In this document: piece after piece, positions 55,754-64,000 of the stretch
How positions within the stretch are numbered: the stretch's first letter is position 1
Layout of the letters: each line of letters opens with the position of its first letter
Assembly: GCF_013167895.1 (NCBI RefSeq)
Contig: NZ_BLWC01000001.1
Location: 3,658,001 to 3,722,000, forward strand
Direction of reading: 5' to 3'
From: Streptomyces fulvorobeus
Lineage (GTDB): Bacteria; Actinomycetota; Actinomycetes; Streptomycetales; Streptomycetaceae
Length of the DNA: 64,000 nucleotides
Translations under genes and position numbers: made by a program
The notes under the pieces: model-generated
What the model saw: the letters and a program-made list of their open reading frames with translations, nothing else
Databases searched by the model: none
What the model was told of the DNA's origin: nothing

Positions 55754-57117
55754 TGACGTTGGCCGCCGAGCTCGACAAGAACGGGACCAGCCCCGACAAG
55801 CTGCTTGCGCCGGTCCTGTCCGCCTTCTGGGACGAGCCGGAGTCCTGGACGCTGGAGACCTACCGGCGCCACGACGGCTACGAGGGCCTGCGCAAGGCCC
55901 TCGCCATGTCGCCGGACGACCTCATCGCGTACGTCAAGGACTCCGGTCTGCGCGGACGCGGGGGCGCCGGCTTCCCCACCGGGATGAAGTGGCAGTTCAT
56001 CCCGCAGGGCGACGGCAAGCCGCACTACCTGGTCGTCAACGCCGACGAGTCGGAGCCCGGGACCTGCAAGGACATCCCGCTCCTCTTCGCCAACCCGCAC
56101 AGCCTCATCGAGGGCATGGTGATCGCCTGCTACGCGATCCGCTCCTCCCACGCCTTCATCTACCTGCGCGGCGAGGTCGTCCCCGTACTGCGGCGCCTGC
56201 ACGAGGCGGTCCGAGAGGCGTACGAGGCCGGATACCTCGGCAAGAACATCCTGGCCTCCGGGCTCGACCTCGAACTCACCGTGCACGCGGGCGCGGGCGC
56301 CTACATCTGCGGTGAGGAGACGGCGCTGCTCGACTCGCTCGAAGGACGGCGCGGCCAGCCCCGGCTGCGCCCGCCCTTCCCCGCGGTCGCCGGTCTGTAC
56401 GCCTGCCCCACCGTGGTGAACAACGTCGAGTCGATCGCGTCGGTTCCCGCGATCCTGCACCGGGGCAAGGACTGGTTCAGGTCGATGGGCAGCGAGAAGT
56501 CCCCGGGCTTCACGCTGTACTCGCTCAGCGGGCACGTCACGAGCCCCGGCCAGTACGAGGCCCCGCTCGGCATCACACTGCGCCAGCTCCTGGACATGAG
56601 CGGCGGTATGCGGGCCGGCCACCGTCTGAAGTTCTGGACGCCCGGCGGTTCCTCCACCCCGATGTTCACCGAGGAGCACCTCGACGTCCCGCTCGACTAC
56701 GAGGGCGTCGGCGCCGCCGGTTCCATGCTCGGCACCAAGGCGCTCCAGTGCTTCGACGAGACCACCTGCGTGGTCAGGGCCGTCACCCGCTGGACCGAGT
56801 TCTACGCCCACGAGTCCTGCGGCAAGTGCACACCCTGCCGCGAAGGCACCTACTGGCTGGTCCAGCTGCTCCGCGACATCGAGGCGGGCAGGGGTCAGAT
56901 GTCGGACCTGGACAAGCTCAACGACATCGCCGACAACATCAACGGCAAGTCCTTCTGCGCCCTCGGCGACGGTGCCGCCTCGCCGATCTTCTCCTCGCTG
57001 AAGTACTTCCGCGAGGAGTACGAGCAGCACATCACGGGCCAGGGCTGCCCCTTCGATCCCGCCAAGTCGACCGTCTGGGCCGACGACAAGAACGCTCACC
57101 GGGGGGTGAACGCATGA
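55753..57117 (+). CDS. nuoF: NADH-quinone oxidoreductase subunit F
   Basis: NuoF binds NADH and FMN and holds cluster N3. The 454-residue protein has the NADH loop [16 protein letters not shown], the FMN stretch [35 protein letters not shown], and cluster ligands [14 protein letters not shown] with a later Cys in [10 protein letters not shown] 55753 has GGAGGGG at good spacing; a GTG at 55750 is in frame but too close to it. Confidence 0.97.
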   Translation: MTLAAELDKNGTSPDKLLAPVLSAFWDEPESWTLETYRRHDGYEGLRKALAMSPDDLIAYVKDSGLRGRGGAGFPTGMKWQFIPQGDGKPHYLVVNADESEPGTCKDIPLLFANPHSLIEGMVIACYAIRSSHAFIYLRGEVVPVLRRLHEAVREAYEAGYLGKNILASGLDLELTVHAGAGAYICGEETALLDSLEGRRGQPRLRPPFPAVAGLYACPTVVNNVESIASVPAILHRGKDWFRSMGSEKSPGFTLYSLSGHVTSPGQYEAPLGITLRQLLDMSGGMRAGHRLKFWTPGGSSTPMFTEEHLDVPLDYEGVGAAGSMLGTKALQCFDETTCVVRAVTRWTEFYAHESCGKCTPCREGTYWLVQLLRDIEAGRGQMSDLDKLNDIADNINGKSFCALGDGAASPIFSSLKYFREEYEQHITGQGCPFDPAKSTVWADDKNAHRGVNA

Positions 57118-59617
57118 CAGTCACCACGAGTGCGCCCTCCGGGGGCGGCGAGGCGGCGGTCCCGCCCGAGGACCTCGTCACGCTGACCATCGACGGCATC
57201 GACATCAGCGTGCCCAAGGGCACCCTGGTCATCCGGGCCGCCGAACTCCTCGGCATCGAGATCCCGCGCTTCTGCGACCACCCGCTCCTGGACCCCGTGG
57301 GCGCCTGCCGCCAGTGCATCGTCGAGGTCGAGGGCCAGCGCAAGCCGATGGCGTCCTGCACGATCACGTGCACCGACGGCATGGTCGTGAAGTCGCAGCT
57401 CACCTCGCCGGTCGCGGAGAAGGCCCAGAAGGGTGTGATGGAGCTGCTGCTCATCAACCACCCGCTGGACTGCCCCGTCTGCGACAAGGGCGGCGAGTGC
57501 CCCCTGCAGAACCAGGCGATGTCGCACGGCGACACCGACTCCCGGTTCGACGGCAAGAAGCGCACGTTCGAGAAGCCCGTCCCGATCTCCCCCAGGTGCT
57601 GCTGGACCGTGAGCGGTGCGTGCTCTGCGCGCGCTGCACCCGGTTCTCCAACCAGGTGGCGGGCGACCCGATGATCGAGCTGCTCGAGCGCGGCGCCCTC
57701 CAGCAGGTCGGTACGGGGCAGGGCGACCCCTTCGAGTCGTACTTCTCAGGCAACACCATCCAGATCTGCCCGGTCGGGGCGCTGACCTCGGCGGCGTACC
57801 GGTTCCGCTCCCGCCCCTTCGACCTGGTGTCCTCGCCCTCGGTGTGCGAGCACTGCGCGGGCGGCTGCGCGACCCGCACCGACCACCGGCGCGGCAAGGT
57901 CATGCGGCGCCTGGCCGCCAACGACCCCGAGGTCAACGAGGAGTGGCTCTGCGACAAGGGCCGCTTCGGCTTCCGGTACGCCCAGCAGCGCGACCGGCTC
58001 ACCACGCCGCTCGTACGCAACGCGGACGGCGTGCTGGAACCGGCGAGCTGGCCCGAGGCACTGGAGACGGCGGCCCGCGGGCTCGCCGCCGCCCGGGGCA
58101 GTACCGGTGTCCTCACCGGCGGCCGGCTGACCGTCGAGGACGCGTACGCGTACAGCAAGTTCGCGCGGGTCGCCCTCGACACGAACGACATCGACTTCCG
58201 GGCCCGCGTCCACAGCAGCGAGGAGGCCGGCTTCCTCGCCGCCCGGGTGGCCGGGCGCGGCCGTGACCTGGACGGCGGCGGTGTCACGTACACCTCGCTG
58301 GAGAAGGCCCCGGCCGTCCTGCTCGTCGGTTTCGAGTCCGAGGAGGAGGCGCCCGGCGTCTTCCTGCGGCTGCGCAAGGCCAACCGGAAGCACGGGCAGC
58401 GCAGCTTCGCCCTCGCCTCGCACGCGACGCGCGGTCTCACCAAGGCGGGCGGCACTCTGCTTCCCGCCGCGCCCGGCACCGAGACCGAGTGGCTGGACGC
58501 GCTCGCGGGCGGTGTCGGCCTCGACGCTGAGGGAACCTCCGCGGCAGAGGCGCTGCGCGGCCCCGGCTCGGTGATCGTCGTCGGCGAGCGTCTTGCCGGA
58601 GTGCCGGGCGCGCTGAGCGCGGTCGTGCGGACGGCCGCCGCCACCGGCGCCACGCTGGTGTGGATTCCGCGGCGGGCCGGCGAGCGGGGCGCGGTGGAGG
58701 CGGGCGCACTGCCTTCGCTGCTGCCCGGCGGACGCCCGGCGACCGACCCGCGGGCCAGGGAGGAGGTGGCGTCCCTCTGGGGCGTCGCCGCACTGCCCGC
58801 CCGCTACGGCCGCGACACCGGCCAGATCGTCGAGGCCGCGGCCACCGGCGAGCTGGGCGCGCTGCTCGTGGCCGGTGTGGAGACCGTGGACCTGCCGGAC
58901 CCGGCCCGGGCGCTCGAGGCGCTGGACCGGGTCGGTTTCCTGGTCTCGCTGGAGCTGCGGCCCAGTGACGTCACCCGGCGGGCCGATGTGGTGTTCCCGG
59001 TCGCCGCGGTCGCCGAGAAGTCCGGCACCTTCCTCAACTGGGAGGGCCGGGCCCGGATGTTCGAGGCGGCGCTGAAGCCCGAGCAGATGACGCGGACGCT
59101 CGCCCCGAGCGACGCCCGGGTGCTGCACATGCTGGCCGACGCGCTGGACGTGCACCTGGCACTGCCGGACCTGAGGGCGGCCCGGCGCGAGCTGGACCGG
59201 CTCGGCGGCCGGCAGGGCGGATTCGCGGACGACCCGCGCGAACCGAGCCGCCCGCTGCCCAGGCCCGGCGACGGCGAGGCGGTCCTCGCGGGCCACCGGA
59301 TGCTGCTCGACCTGGGCCGCCTCCAGGAGGGCGACGAGGCGCTGGCCGGCACCCGGCACGCGGCCGTGGCCCGGCTGTCGGCGGCCACCGCGGCGGAGAC
59401 CGGAGTGAAGGACGGCGACCTGCTGGCCGTCACAGGACCCACCGGCACGGTCGTCTTCCCGCTGGCCGTCACCGTCATGCCCGACCGGGTGGTCTGGGTG
59501 CCGCTGAACTCCGCGGGAAGGGGCGTCCCCGCCGACACGGGCGCGGAACCCGGCGGCCTCGTCCGGATCGGCCCCGCCGCCGTACTCCCCGCTGACTCAC
59601 CGGAGGTGCGAGCGTGA
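57114..59617 (+). CDS. nuoG: NADH-quinone oxidoreductase subunit G (frameshifted)
   Basis: NuoG contains several Fe-S clusters in the peripheral arm. The first 160 codons have the ferredoxin domain with [15 protein letters not shown] and [17 protein letters not shown]. The second frame begins [20 protein letters not shown] and runs through a molybdopterin-like fold to 59617. Restoring one C in the CCCCC run 57589-57593 yields about 834 residues. The break lies between two cluster-binding motifs, so the written frame would be non-functional; an indel error is likely. Confidence 0.93.
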
Positions 59618-61017
59618 CCGGCCTCGCTCAACTCGCCGCCGCACCGCAGGGCGTGGTGCTCGCCGCCGAGGATCTCTCGATGTTCGGCACCGACCCCTGG
59701 TGGCTCGTCGCCGTCAAGGCGGTCTTCTGCTTCGCGTTCCTGATGCTGACCGTGCTCTTCTCCATCGTGTGGGAGCGCAAGGTCGTCGCGTGGATGCAGC
59801 TGCGCATCGGACCCAACCGGCACGGCCCCTGGGGCATGCTCCAGTCCCTCGCCGACGGCATGAAGCTCATGCTGAAGGAAGACGTCATCGTCAAGCGGGC
59901 GGACAAGGTCGTCTACGTCCTGGCGCCGGTCATCGCCGCCATCCCCGCGTTCATGGCGATCGCGGTGATCCCGTTCGGCCCCGCGGGCAACGAGGTGTCG
60001 ATCTTCGGGCACCGCACGGCGATGCAGCTGACCGACCTGCCGATCGCGATGCTGTACATCCTCGCGGTGGCCTCGGTCGGCATCTACGGCATCGTGCTGG
60101 CGGGCTGGTCCTCCGGATCGACGTACCCGCTGCTGGGCGGATTGCGCTCCTGCGCCCAGATGATCAGCTACGAGATCGCGATGGGCGCCGCGTTCGCCTC
60201 GGTGTTCCTCTACTCCGGGTCGATGTCGACCTCGAAGATCGTGGAGGCGCAGGAGGACCGCTGGTTCATCATCCTGCTGCCGGTCTCCTTCATCATCTAC
60301 GTCGTCACGATGGTCGGCGAGACCAACCGTGCCCCGTTCGACATGCCGGAGTCCGAGGGCGACCTCGTCGGCGGCTTCAACACCGAGTACTCGTCGATCA
60401 AGTTCGCGATGTTCATGCTCGCCGAGTACGTCAACATGGTCACCGTCTCCGCCGTCTCGGTGACCCTGTTCCTGGGCGGCTGGCGGGCTCCGTACCCGGT
60501 CAGCACCTTCTGGGAGGGCGCGAACCACGGCTGGTGGCCGATGCTCTGGTTCGTCCTCAAGGTCCAGCTGCTGCTGTTCTTCTTCATCTGGCTGCGCGGC
60601 ACGCTGCCCCGCGTGCGCTACGACCAGCTGATGAAGCTCGGCTGGAAGGTCCTGATCCCGGTCTCGGTGGTCTGGCTGATGCTGGTCGCCACCGTCCGGG
60701 CGCTGCGCAACGAGGGCTACGACTTCTCGAAGATCGTCCTGTACGTCGCCGGAGCCGTGATCGCGATCCTGCTGATCTCCTTCGTCGTCGACATCTTCCG
60801 GGACCGCAAGGCCAAGGAGGCGGAGGCGGCGGCCGGACCCGAGCCCGCGTTCGACCCGATGGCGGGCGGTTTCCCGGTGCCGCCACTGCCCGGGCAGACC
60901 CTGCCGCCGGTGCCGCGGCGCCGGTCACGAAGCGAGCGCGAGCTCGTTGTCAGTGGCGGGCCGGATACTCACAGTGACGAGAGTGCGAGTGACGGAAAGG
61001 AGGCTGACGGTGTCTGA
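59614..61017 (+). CDS. nuoH: NADH-quinone oxidoreductase subunit H
   Basis: NuoH is the membrane subunit that forms the quinone tunnel. The 467-residue protein has eight conserved helices; [20 protein letters not shown] and [20 protein letters not shown] are hallmark loops. A C-terminal tail of about 75 residues (Pro/Ser/Arg-rich) exceeds the E. coli length and overlaps the nuoI start. The GTG start overlaps the nuoG stop. Confidence 0.97.
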   Translation: MTGLAQLAAAPQGVVLAAEDLSMFGTDPWWLVAVKAVFCFAFLMLTVLFSIVWERKVVAWMQLRIGPNRHGPWGMLQSLADGMKLMLKEDVIVKRADKVVYVLAPVIAAIPAFMAIAVIPFGPAGNEVSIFGHRTAMQLTDLPIAMLYILAVASVGIYGIVLAGWSSGSTYPLLGGLRSCAQMISYEIAMGAAFASVFLYSGSMSTSKIVEAQEDRWFIILLPVSFIIYVVTMVGETNRAPFDMPESEGDLVGGFNTEYSSIKFAMFMLAEYVNMVTVSAVSVTLFLGGWRAPYPVSTFWEGANHGWWPMLWFVLKVQLLLFFFIWLRGTLPRVRYDQLMKLGWKVLIPVSVVWLMLVATVRALRNEGYDFSKIVLYVAGAVIAILLISFVVDIFRDRKAKEAEAAAGPEPAFDPMAGGFPVPPLPGQTLPPVPRRRSRSERELVVSGGPDTHSDESASDGKEADGV

Positions 61018-61621
61018 GTCATCAGAGCCCTCAGGGGAGAAGTTCCAGAATCCTGTGGCCGGCTTCGGCGTGACCTTCAAGGCCATGTTCAAGAAGCGGC
61101 TGACGGAGCAGTATCCGGAGACGCCCAAGGTGACGGCGCCGCGCTTCCACGGCCGGCACCAGCTGAACCGTCATCCGGACGGCCTGGAGAAGTGCGTCGG
61201 CTGCGAGCTGTGCGCCTGGGCCTGTCCGGCCGACGCGATCTACGTGGAGGGCGCGGACAACACCGAGGAGGAGCGCTACTCCCCGGGTGAGCGCTACGGC
61301 CGCGTCTACCAGATCAACTACGCGCGCTGCATCCTGTGCGGACTGTGCATCGAGGCGTGCCCCACCCGGGCGCTGACGATGACGAACGAGTTCGAGCTCG
61401 CCAACACCACCCGCGAGAGCCTCATCTACACCAAGGACGAGCTGCTCGCCGGACTGGACGAGGGCATGGTCGACAGTCCGCACGCGATCTTCCCCGGCAT
61501 GGACGAACAGGACTACTACCGGGGCCTGGTGACCGGTGCGGCGCCGGGTACGGAGCGCCAGAGCGCGCTCTCCAAGGGCGAGGGCCGCGAGTCCGCGGTG
61601 GACGAGGGGGTGGACGCATGA
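61010..61621 (+). CDS. nuoI: NADH-quinone oxidoreductase subunit I
   Basis: NuoI holds clusters N6a and N6b. The 203-residue protein has two ferredoxin motifs, [12 protein letters not shown] and [12 protein letters not shown], each CxxCxxCxxxCP. GTG 61010 is preceded by a perfect AAAGGAGG six bases upstream, inside the 3' end of nuoH. Confidence 0.97.
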   Translation: MSESSEPSGEKFQNPVAGFGVTFKAMFKKRLTEQYPETPKVTAPRFHGRHQLNRHPDGLEKCVGCELCAWACPADAIYVEGADNTEEERYSPGERYGRVYQINYARCILCGLCIEACPTRALTMTNEFELANTTRESLIYTKDELLAGLDEGMVDSPHAIFPGMDEQDYYRGLVTGAAPGTERQSALSKGEGRESAVDEGVDA

Positions 61622-62442
61622 CCGGCCTGGCCGCGGCTGCCACCACCTCGACCGGCGAGGCCGTCCAGTTCTGGATCCTCGGCACGGTCGCCGTGATCGG
61701 CGCGCTCTCCACCGTCCTGCTGAAGCGGGCGGTGCACAGCGCGCTGTCACTCGCCGGGACCATGATCATCCTGGCGGTCTTCTACCTGGCGAACGGGGCG
61801 TACTTCCTCGGTGTCGTCCAGGTCGTCGTCTACACCGGCGCGATCATGATGCTGTTCCTCTTCGTGGTCATGCTCGTCGGCGTCACGGCGGCGGACTCCC
61901 TGAAGGAGACGCTCAAGGGCCAGCGCTGGCTGGCCCTCGGCTGCGGGCTCGGCTTCGGCATCCTGCTCGCCGCGGGCATCGGCAGTGCCTCGCTGAACAA
62001 CTTCAACGGCCTCGGCGCGGCCAACGCGGCGCACGGGGGCAACGTCGAGGGGCTCGCCAACCTCATCTTCACCAAGTACGTCTTCGCCTTCGAGATCACC
62101 GGCGCCCTGCTGATCACGGCGACCGTCGGTGCGATGGTGCTCACGCACCGGGAGCGCACCGAACGGGCGAAGACGCAGCGGGAGATGTCCGAGGAGCGGG
62201 TGCGCAGCAGCCACCTCCCGCCGCTGCCCGCCCCGGGTGTCTACGCCCGGCACAACGCGGTGGACATCGCGGGCCTGCTCCCGGACGGCACCCCGTCCGA
62301 ACTCACCGTCATGCAGACGCTGCGCAGGCGCGGCCAGATGCGGGACGTGTCGAACGAGGCACTGGCCGACCTCAAGGCGCTGGAACAGCGCTCGGAGGCG
62401 CGGCTGGGCCGTGACAACGACGAAGAGGAGGTCGCCAAGTGA
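61618..62442 (+). CDS. nuoJ: NADH-quinone oxidoreductase subunit J
   Basis: NuoJ is a five-helix membrane subunit next to the quinone site. The 274-residue protein includes [20 protein letters not shown], the conserved third-helix pi-bulge region, and a C-terminal soluble tail of about 100 residues beyond the helices, larger than the E. coli protein. ATG overlaps the nuoI stop. Confidence 0.95.
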   Translation: MTGLAAAATTSTGEAVQFWILGTVAVIGALSTVLLKRAVHSALSLAGTMIILAVFYLANGAYFLGVVQVVVYTGAIMMLFLFVVMLVGVTAADSLKETLKGQRWLALGCGLGFGILLAAGIGSASLNNFNGLGAANAAHGGNVEGLANLIFTKYVFAFEITGALLITATVGAMVLTHRERTERAKTQREMSEERVRSSHLPPLPAPGVYARHNAVDIAGLLPDGTPSELTVMQTLRRRGQMRDVSNEALADLKALEQRSEARLGRDNDEEEVAK

Positions 62443-62738
62443 ACCCGGTCAACTACCTCTACCTCGCGGCCCTTTTGTTCACGATCGGCGCCTCCGGGGT
62501 GCTGGTCAGGCGTAACGCGATCGTGGTGTTCATGTGCGTGGAGCTGATGCTCAACGCCTGCAACCTCGCCCTCGTCACGTTCTCCCGGATGCACGGCAAC
62601 CTCGACGGGCAGATCGTCGCCTTCTTCACGATGGTCGTCGCCGCCGCGGAGGTCGTGGTCGGCCTCGCGATCATCGTGTCGCTCTTCCGCTCCCGCCACT
62701 CGGCCTCGGTCGACGACGCCAGCCTGATGAAGCTGTAA
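62439..62738 (+). CDS. nuoK: NADH-quinone oxidoreductase subunit K
   Basis: The 99-residue NuoK has three helices with the conserved membrane Glu in [18 protein letters not shown] and the second in [14 protein letters not shown], both needed for proton pumping. GTG overlaps the nuoJ stop (GTGA). Confidence 0.97.
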   Translation: MNPVNYLYLAALLFTIGASGVLVRRNAIVVFMCVELMLNACNLALVTFSRMHGNLDGQIVAFFTMVVAAAEVVVGLAIIVSLFRSRHSASVDDASLMKL

Positions 62739-62750
62739 GGGGTCTCAACC

Positions 62751-64000
62751 GTGGAGAACCTGATTGCGCTGCTGGTCGCGGCGCCCCTGCTCGGAGCGGC
62801 GGTGCTGCTGTGCGGCGGCCGCCGGCTCGACCGGGCCGGCCACTGGATCGGCACCCTGCTCGCCGCCGCCTCGTTCGTCGTCGGTGTCGTGCTCTTCAGC
62901 GCCATGCTGGGGTACGAGGCCGAGGCACGGACGATGCGCCAGCATCTGTTCAGCTGGATTCCGGTCGAGGGGTTCCAGGCCGACATCGCCTTCCAGCTCG
63001 ACCAGCTGTCGATGACGTTCGTCCTGCTGATCACCGGTGTGGGCACGCTGATCCACATCTACTCGATCGGCTACATGGAGCACGACGAACGCCGTCGCCG
63101 CTTCTTCGGCTATCTGAACCTGTTCCTCGCGGCGATGCTCCTGCTGGTCATCGCCGACAACTACCTCCTGCTGTACGTCGGGTGGGAGGGCGTCGGTCTG
63201 GCGTCGTACCTGCTCATCGGCTTCTGGCAGCACAAGCCCAGCGCGGCGACCGCGGCCAAGAAGGCGTTCCTGGTCAACCGCGTCGGCGACATGGGCCTGT
63301 CGGTCGCGATCATGCTGATGTTCACCACCTTCGGCACCTTCGCCTTCGGTCCGGTGCTCTCGGCGACGGGCGAGACGAGCGAGGGCAAGCTGACGGCGAT
63401 CGGCCTGATGCTTCTCCTGGCGGCCTGCGGCAAGTCGGCCCAGGTGCCGCTGCAGTCCTGGCTCGGGGACGCGATGGAGGGCCCGACCCCGGTCTCCGCC
63501 CTCATCCACGCCGCCACCATGGTCACCGCGGGCGTCTACCTGATCGTCAGGTCCGGCGCGATCTTCGACGCCGCCCCGGACGCCCAGCTGGCCGTGGTCG
63601 TCGTCGGCGCGGTCACGCTCCTGTTCGGTGCGATCGTCGGTTGCGCCAAGGACGACATCAAGAAGGCACTCGCCGGGTCGACGATGTCGCAGATCGGCTA
63701 CATGATCCTCGCCGCGGGCCTCGGCCCCATCGGCTACGTCTTCGCGATCATGCACCTGGTGACGCACGGCTTCTTCAAGGCCGGGCTCTTCCTCGGTGCC
63801 GGTTCGGTCATGCACGGCATGAACGACGAGGTCGACATGCGGAAGTACGGCGGCCTGCGGAAGTACATGCCGGTCACCTTCGTCACCTTCGGTCTCGGCT
63901 ACCTCGCGATCATCGGCTTCCCCGGCCTCTCCGGCTTCTTCTCCAAGGACAAGATCATCGAGGCCGCCTTCGCCAAGGGCGGCACCGAGGGCTGGATCCT
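62751..64000 (+). CDS. nuoL: NADH-quinone oxidoreductase subunit L (3' end beyond window)
   Basis: About 416 codons of NuoL are visible and stay open to the window edge. It is the antiporter-like proton-pumping subunit: [18 protein letters not shown], the key Lys in [35 protein letters not shown] [20 protein letters not shown] and [10 protein letters not shown] are all present. GTG 62751 is 12 bases after the nuoK stop. nuoM and nuoN should follow outside the window. Confidence 0.96.
   Translation, partial: MENLIALLVAAPLLGAAVLLCGGRRLDRAGHWIGTLLAAASFVVGVVLFSAMLGYEAEARTMRQHLFSWIPVEGFQADIAFQLDQLSMTFVLLITGVGTLIHIYSIGYMEHDERRRRFFGYLNLFLAAMLLLVIADNYLLLYVGWEGVGLASYLLIGFWQHKPSAATAAKKAFLVNRVGDMGLSVAIMLMFTTFGTFAFGPVLSATGETSEGKLTAIGLMLLLAACGKSAQVPLQSWLGDAMEGPTPVSALIHAATMVTAGVYLIVRSGAIFDAAPDAQLAVVVVGAVTLLFGAIVGCAKDDIKKALAGSTMSQIGYMILAAGLGPIGYVFAIMHLVTHGFFKAGLFLGAGSVMHGMNDEVDMRKYGGLRKYMPVTFVTFGLGYLAIIGFPGLSGFFSKDKIIEAAFAKGGTEGWI

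Noticed and set aside
57746..59359. Minus-strand frame of 537 codons across nuoG
   Set aside because: Antisense to a well-conserved gene, low-complexity product, no ribosome site.

Overview
The window is chromosomal DNA of a Streptomyces (or very close actinobacterium). The base composition is very GC-rich, the third codon position is almost always G or C, GTG starts are frequent, and ATGA/GTGA stop-start overlaps are common. Several genus-typical blocks are present: afsK-afsS-afsR, the futalosine menaquinone genes, DUF397/Scr1-type regulator pairs and a 14-gene-type nuo operon. Gene order resembles the S. coelicolor core arm running from the DmdR1/purU neighbourhood to the nuo operon (family and synteny recall, not a search).

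Layout. 0-6 kb: SIS-domain protein (cut by the window edge), a DtxR/IdeR-type iron regulator, an alpha/beta hydrolase whose nucleophile serine reads as alanine, an ABC exporter pair, and a small primase/polymerase-like protein. 6-16.5 kb: a TPR-type regulator, a Pro/Gln-rich membrane protein, a substrate-binding lipoprotein, purU, an ECF-like sigma factor with a translationally coupled zinc-finger partner, a STAS anti-anti-sigma factor, an EF-hand protein and an RsbW-like kinase. 16.5-25 kb: MFS exporter with a decayed GlxA-type regulator beside it, a DUF2809 protein, a secreted protein, an NmrA-like reductase, AraC and TetR regulators, an FMO-type monooxygenase and a PdxH-like oxidase. 25-34 kb: a glyoxalase-fold protein behind a cluster of DnaA-box-like 9-mers, then the afsK / afsS / afsR signalling module with an AfsR/PhoP-like direct repeat at afsS, and a cold-shock gene. 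34-42 kb: mqnA, a second Ser/Thr kinase, mqnC, a demethylmenaquinone methyltransferase and a menaquinone-reductase-type flavoprotein. 42-48 kb: an accessory block holding a five-gene minus-strand operon (small protein, AlkA-like DNA glycosylase, B12-binding radical SAM enzyme, thymidylate-kinase-like protein, NUDIX hydrolase) next to a Scr1/DUF397 regulator pair. 48-64 kb: a chloramphenicol-type MFS exporter, an NlpC/P60 hydrolase and nuoA to nuoL (nuoL cut by the window end), preceded by a convincing Rex operator. Menaquinone synthesis and NDH-1, which reduces menaquinone, therefore sit close together.

The sequence itself needs a caution. Fourteen genes, including nuoD, nuoG, afsR and afsK, are broken by what look like single-base indels (16 would be too many for natural decay of conserved genes). 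I count 14 one-base losses and one one-base gain, most inside short runs of C or G. In every affected gene the total length becomes a whole number of codons once one base is restored. Base-calling or assembly indels are the simplest explanation. I describe these genes as continuous reading frames and mark the break in each. No tRNA, rRNA, CRISPR array or intact insertion sequence was seen.
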